Shown here in pieces: positions 58,168-64,000 of a stretch of DNA of 64,000 nucleotides. The stretch spans positions 6,024,861 to 6,088,860 of the forward strand of contig OX381716.1 in the NCBI GenBank assembly GCA_947462335.1. The letters run 5' to 3'. The notes under the pieces were generated by a model that was given only the letters and a program-made list of their open reading frames with translations, made no database searches and was not told the DNA's origin. Origin of the DNA: Harmothoe impar (lineage: Eukaryota > Annelida > Polychaeta > Phyllodocida > Polynoidae). The translations under genes and the position numbers were made by a program. Positions within the stretch are counted from its first letter, which is position 1, and every line of letters starts with the position of its first letter.

Positions 58168-61100
58168 CGTAGTCTCCTGGGGCTCACACCTTTAATCCTT
58201 TATGGGCGGCTTTATTCATTAAGGCATCATGCCCCGGTCGTCTTGATGCAGACCTGGGGAGTAAATCGGCAATGCTGCATTCAAGCATCATGCCGTCGCT
58301 CTGGGGTTGAGACACTCCCAGAAGGTCAGCATGATGCATCAATACAGCCCGGGTGAGTTCCCCTCCCGGGCTGCGTTGGTGCATCATGAGGACAAATGTC
58401 ATATTTTAGCAACATGTGTCCTCAAAGGGTTAATACGTTACGTCACGCCCTTAGCCACATCAAGTGGCGGTTTACCTCCTGTGACCAGCTGAGGGTCTGA
58501 GTGTGACTAACAATGACTACTTGGTAACTGAGTGCTGACTTTGGTGCTGGGTGGCTCCTGGAGGCACGGCTAAGGTAAATAGTGGAGGCCCATGAAGGGG
58601 TTGTCAGAGGTAATATGTGGGGAAGGGTTGGTTAGTACAGCTAATAGAAAATAAATATAGGAGGGGGGGTCTTTTTGCTGAGGTTTAAACCATATAGAAT
58701 ATTGCTGGCTCTCGGAGAACCTAATTCACATTTTAGTAATTGATAAATTAAGCATCTGCCAAAGTTGTAAATGGCTGTGGTTTTAGACTACCAACTGGAA
58801 AGAAACAGAAATAACAAGTGAGAAAAGATGTAGAGGGAGAAAAAAATCTTAGAAAAAAGTGTCAGGAATTTTCCTGACTAGGAAAGAAATATAATGAAAT
58901 GGGAGGAGGGGGTCTAATATCAGGTAAGTAACAAGGAGGCTGTAGTCGGCGGAAAGCGGTGAACAAGACGTTTAATAATTGCCACACTTGACACTTTGAT
59001 GTGGCCAGTTCAAACAACAACAACAAAACACATGCAACACGTTATAGCTCCTCTATAGCAGTAAGCTGAAGACGCCTCGGGGTAAAACCAGCTCTGTATA
59101 GGGGGTCGTAAAACCTCCATATAGGCCGCGGCTAGTACGCAAGTCAAACCACCAGTGCTGCTAATTATAGGTTTAGGACAAAGTCAAGATGTGGCTTAAA
59201 CATAAGTTTTTAGATGTATATTTCACTACTAAATAAGCAATTTTCATAGTACCACTTTGAGGTTTATAGGGTTTGTCAAAGTTAGGGTTGCGGCTAATAC
59301 GTGAGTTAGGCTTATATGTGAGGTTTTTTACGGTAATTGGTAAACCCCTTCAGCCTCTGGGGGACATGAATTATCCCTGTAACCACAACACTATGACTAA
59401 TGCACAACCGACATGGACTGATCTTTGCAGAAATTCCTGGGTTTTTTTATGCAGACATTTCTGTATTTGACTTTTGTTGATTTCTTGCAAATATCGACCA
59501 AAATCATACAATAGTCCTGTTGAAAAAAAGGAGTGATTTCTGTGTTAATTTACCATGCCCTTTGGTCGCCATCATACATCCCTGCCGATGCTTTTGGGCA
59601 TTGTGTCTTTGATACATTCCCCACTGGTCGTCATGATGCAGCAATGCTATGCAGTCACTCTGGAAGGTTGATAAAGACGACAAATGATGATAAACATGAG
59701 CGATCATACCGTCCTCAATGGGTTAAACGGTCTTGTTGTTCTTGATGTGTGTGTGTGGGGCGGGGCTGTGTTCCATGTAAGGCACAGAATGCAGCATAGA
59801 GCCATGCCCAGCGGCCGCCGTACGTACGCAGTTAGCACAGAGGGGGGGGGGGGGGGGGGGGGGGCTTAGCAGGGATAGAGCTCACCACATCCACCACATC
59901 CACCACCACAAGAGAGGACAGAGCACAGGACGGCATGAGGACAGCCACACCTCCCCAGCTGACGTGTGAGGCTACACGGGGTAGCACCTACACCTCCACA
60001 CACTCATGTCTACCCTGCAGCACCCTACCAGTCACCAGCTGGGTTCTAGTCTCTAAGACTGGATGGAAGTAGGACGTGTGTGGGTACATGGGGTAGGAGG
60101 ATACACCCCTCTCCAGGCACACATCCACACACTACCCTAGAGTACCCTGACCAGTCCTACTGTAGTACTGACACTTTGTGTGGTGTGTGGATCCTACCAC
60201 TTCACTCTGCCTCCTGAAACAGCCTCATGTCTACCGTTGGGAGTGGACTTGTATAAAGAAACAGTCTATGTTGGATTAGAAGCTAAATCTGTACTGTAAC
60301 AACACATGTAGAAACCCACGTGTAGCCTGGATAAATATGTGAGTGGTGCAGTGTACTACCGTAAGACCTCACGTATAGGCCGCGGCTAGTACCCGGGAAT
60401 TTACGGTAGTAGCTGTAGCTAGGAGGCTGGCCTGGCTGCACCCCCAGCTGTGGTTGTCCCAACATGAGGGTGCTGGGACTGGGTGCACTCAACCCTAGTA
60501 CTGGACATCTGCAGAACTGAGATGCCACCTATCTTACTGCTGTAGGCAATTATAGACATATACATATTCCCAGAAGTAAGGGGAATTATCAATTAAACAT
60601 TTCCTACATTTCCAGGAGTCATTATTATACTATGTACCCCAGGACTACATGGACAAGACTACAGTATAGGCCAGTAACAGCTACATGGGAGTTCTCAGGA
60701 AATATGGACTTTTGAAGGCTAAAAAGGTTCACCCCTGTGATTTGTGCAGATCCACTAAGAACACTTTTTAAGATTCATGTATCTCTTGAGGGACTCATCC
60801 CATAAAAGTCATATCCAACACCACCCAAAATAGGGGTTTTGTTGCCATTTAGGATTTGTCTTCAAAATAGAGTCCCATTCCTGGACACTCCCACACTAAG
60901 GAAGCTGATGTGTGACAAGTCACGTGATTTGTGCCGCCCTGCATGACTCCCGTAGTGAGTGGGGAGAGGTTTCATTCAGTGATAACAGCCCGGGGCCTGT
61001 CTCTCACTATACACAGACAACCAACCCCCCCCCCCCCCTCCCATCAGGTGTCACAGTACTAAACCTGTACAGACAGGGGGAGGGGTGGCAGGAGTCAGGG

Positions 61101-61516
61101 TCGGCTGACTTAGTGACACCAGGTCATGACGTTTTGTACTATTTATAAAGTCAGTCCTTGGCCTCTTGGCGCTATCAGCCTCACACCACTGTACCCTGCT
61201 CTACATGTGGAGGACACCTCTGGGTACTTGCTGGTACACATGGGATTATTCCCGAATTTTCCAAAAATATGGGCATTTTGAAAGGCTAAAAAGAATTAGC
61301 TCTGATTTGCTACTGAAACGAGTGGCACTTTCCAGCAGCTTAGAGACTTTGTATAACATACTTTAAGTGACAGCTCATTAACCCCCCCACCCCCCCCACC
61401 CCCCCAATGACACTTTAATACACACACTCAGGTACTGCCCCCTACATCCCCCCCCCCCCCCCGGCTAACTACTCCCACCCCACCTCCCCATCACCCACAG
61501 GGTGCAGGCTGCCAGC

Positions 61517-61711
61517 TACTGTAAATGTAGATATTTCCGCGTGTATAAGTTTTTGCGAATATGCGAATAACTACCATTTTATGTGTAGTTGAATTCACAA
61601 ATTCTGTTTCTCCACTAGAAAAATATTCGCACTGTACATATTTCAGCGGATTTTCATTTCCACGAAATTTGTGAAAATAGGTAGACCGTGAAAATATCTA
61701 CGTTTACAGTA
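61517..61711. mobile_element. Second MITE family, copy in block B
   Basis: It is the block B counterpart of 14050-14246 with the same ends and small indels (for example TAGATATTTCC against TAGATTTCC). Confidence 0.7.
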
Positions 61712-62862
61712 ACCGGTTAGACAGTATAAACACAAACAAACACAAAAAGAGACCTGCACCAAGCGGCATTAAAATGTTGTCATAGTGAAGCTGGTGGGGC
61801 GGAGCGACATCCACCACACCATAATGGGATGACACTGATTGAAGAAGGCACAGAGCGGAGAGAACTCACTCACTGTGATATATCACACACAGATACCAGT
61901 CCCTGCTGTGATAGGGGTGGGAGGGCAGGACGCTGTGTGTGTGTATGGATGTATAGCAGCAGCGTGGGAGACACCCCGGTCACCTGGACACACTGACAAC
62001 TCGGCTATTTATGTGGGGGAACTCTGTGTGTTGGGTCTGTGTAGGGGAGTGGGAGTGGGATAAACCAACTTCTACACACTGCAGTCTTCCATTACAGCAC
62101 CGGAGGATTTTGTGACAGGGTTCTTCCTGCATACATGAGTGATCTGTATATTGTGAAGGATTTATTAATGCAAAACCGTGATGTGTCAAGTTGTGAAGAG
62201 TGTGTAGGATTCCTTGATACAACAACCACACCTCTATGAGCACGTCCCAGGGGTGGATTTACCTGGTGTACTAGAGTGGATTATAAACACAATGGTGCTG
62301 CTTAGACCAGGCCCCACTTCAACACGTCTTGTACAGGGTCTACAAGTGCCGCTTATAGCTGTGTACTAGCTGCACCTGGACATGGCCTTATGTATATGAT
62401 GTAGGCACACCGTTACTGCAGGTATATGTATGTGCACACACACACAGGCTAGATAGACATGCCCCATGTAGGCTGAGGCAGCAGAGACATGTCTCCTGTA
62501 CCATCTACAGAGCTACACTCACACCATGTCACCACAGTCACCACAGGTCACCTGAGTCCCAGGGTAGGTTCCTCCCATGACCACCAGGTGCTGCTGGGGG
62601 GCTGACATTAGATTAACGCCTGTGTGGTATTGTAGTTGTAGAAGATGTGAGATAGGTTGCCTGGACATGCCTCATGGACTCTGCAGTATGGACCAGCAGT
62701 GTTATCCTCATCACATGCACAGTCTGTTCCCATGACAACCAATGACTGTTGTGGATTGAGTGGAAGCTGACGTTGGATTACCGTACAGAAGAGGATATGT
62801 TCTAGCTACAATATCTAGGTGGAGAATACTGGAATTTATCAGGACAAAAACACGGCAACAAA

Positions 62863-63112
62863 ATGGTGAAAGTTCAGGTTGTCGTAAAAAGTATCAACAC
62901 TGTCAACTCGTTTGGCATCTGCCTGGTCGCTAAGTGCATGGACACCATGCCGTCCTGTGACGTCATCATGCCGTCCCGTGACGTCATGACGCGGTGTGAC
63001 ACGTCGTCTGACGTCATTACCGACGTGGACAGTGACTTCCTGGACAGTGTCAGTACGTGTGGAGGGTGTAGTGACTCCGGCTCTGACTCTGACTCTGGGC
63101 ATGGCCGAGACG
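62863..63112 (+). CDS. 83-codon exon, copy B
   Basis: This is the block B counterpart of 15396-15645, with the same ATG context, length and gtaagc donor. It differs by Cys to Arg and Glu to Asp and four silent changes. Its downstream partner exon would lie beyond the window. If block B is an allele or a duplicated gene, a second copy of exon 19284-19343 should follow within a few kilobases. Confidence 0.45.
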
Positions 63113-64000
63113 GTAAGCTGCACCGGGGACTAAACTTTCACACAGTTTGATGTATGTCAATGTCTTTAGGTCCAAAAAGACACATTTGTCATTTACCCAT
63201 GTGTCGTTAATTCAGTGCAGCGTTTGTGGACACGGGTATTCAGAGTTTTTCAGGGTACACTTTTAAGCAGTTCTATGAAAGGATGAAAGTTTTCAAGTTT
63301 TTCCCTTATTTCAAGTTAGTTTTTTTGTGTCACAAAGACCTATACCTAACTATAGAGGACCTTTATTCAGGAGCCTTAATTTGTACATTTCATTCATGAG
63401 GGGGGGGGCAGACAATGATTTTCATCAAGACTCATTTGGGTTGATTCTGGTAGAAAAATGTGTGTGGCATTGCCTATATTGGCTGCACTGGGGATTGGCG
63501 GGAAATGAGGCTTATCACAGGTGGTAGCCTCGTATTAGCAGGTGAGATAGCAACGTGTGACAGTTAGGGAGGGGTAAGGTATACCAGAACTGGAAGGTAC
63601 ATTCATGCATCATGCAGACCCTACCAGGATCATTCACTCCCTAAGGCTCAGTATCATGCATGTAGCCCTGGTCTTAATAAGGACTTGGGGATCCTTATCT
63701 GGTCACTGTTATCTCCCCCTTGTCTTGGTGGTAATCCGCAGCATGTACATATAATGAGATGGATCACACCTTTATCTGTACATCAACATGTACTACCCCG
63801 TACTGTGACTACTTAGTGTCAGCACCTGTGTCTACTGGTGTCACATCCCTCTAAACCAACATGGAAATACGGGATTGTCATAACCATTGTCAACTCCCCC
63901 AGGGCAGTTTAGTGCTTCAATGTATGTTCTGGCATGATGCATAGATGTAACTCGCTGGTTCTGACAACCAATGCACCTTGAGTTGTGTTCTGTAAGTTAA

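Larger units (their letters stand above)
56095..64000. repeat. Block B of the large direct duplication, runs off the window
   Basis: It is the second copy of 7428-16560, still homologous at the last base of the window (compare 16495-16560), so the true right end lies outside. It includes the 83-codon exon, the MITEs at 60357 and 61517, the G tract at 59843-59864 and the 33-bp minisatellite. Confidence 0.9.

Noticed and set aside
57506..58356. Open frames of 209-263 aa on both strands
   Set aside because: They are by-products of a 33-bp repeat, which keeps frames open in all phases without stops. The homologous block A has a single unit and no such frame.

Overview
The window is eukaryotic: intron-rich, with spliced exons, GT..AG boundaries, many miniature inverted-repeat transposons and minisatellites. 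The only gene I recognise with confidence is Dishevelled (DVL/dsh), the cytoplasmic Wnt signal transducer, on the + strand. Its protein resembles vertebrate DVL in exon order and sequence, and the repeat landscape, dense introns and divergent local duplicates suggest an invertebrate deuterostome, most likely amphioxus (Branchiostoma). The species call is an inference.

Layout. 1-1617: poly-G-rich non-coding DNA. 1618-43964: DVL from just after the DIX domain (DIX exons lie upstream of the window) to the stop codon. Fourteen core exons join in frame (571 codons plus stop): the acidic and basic linkers, PDZ (exons 23510-25018), DEP (27040-28682) and the C-terminal region (30938-43964). The 3'UTR runs to about 45475. 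The 17.6-kb first visible intron holds most of the mobile DNA, a 40-bp minisatellite made of CTCF-like motifs (5111-5495), and an 83-codon exon (15396-15645) that could be an alternative first exon. The other introns contain many additional segments with splice sites and matching phase (27, 36, 66, 162 and 459 nt, all multiples of three) that look like alternative exons.

45476-48584: mostly unannotated DNA with three exon-like pieces on the minus strand that do not join in frame. 48585-56800: a satellite field (163-bp satellite, then about 2.2 kb of 40-bp minisatellite), followed by a tandem duplication (51857-53790 and 54332-56810). The second copy carries a 559-bp LTR retroelement in miniature (54607-55165). 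Each of its LTRs holds a tRNA-like gene with A box, B box and T-run terminator, and its primer-binding site is complementary to the 3' end of that same tRNA. 56095-64000 is a second copy (block B) of 7428-16560 (block A), including the 83-codon exon. The two copies differ by indels that define several insertions by their empty sites. Block B runs to the window edge, so it could be a true duplication or an unmerged second haplotype.

No rRNA, CRISPR array, reverse transcriptase or transposase gene was seen.
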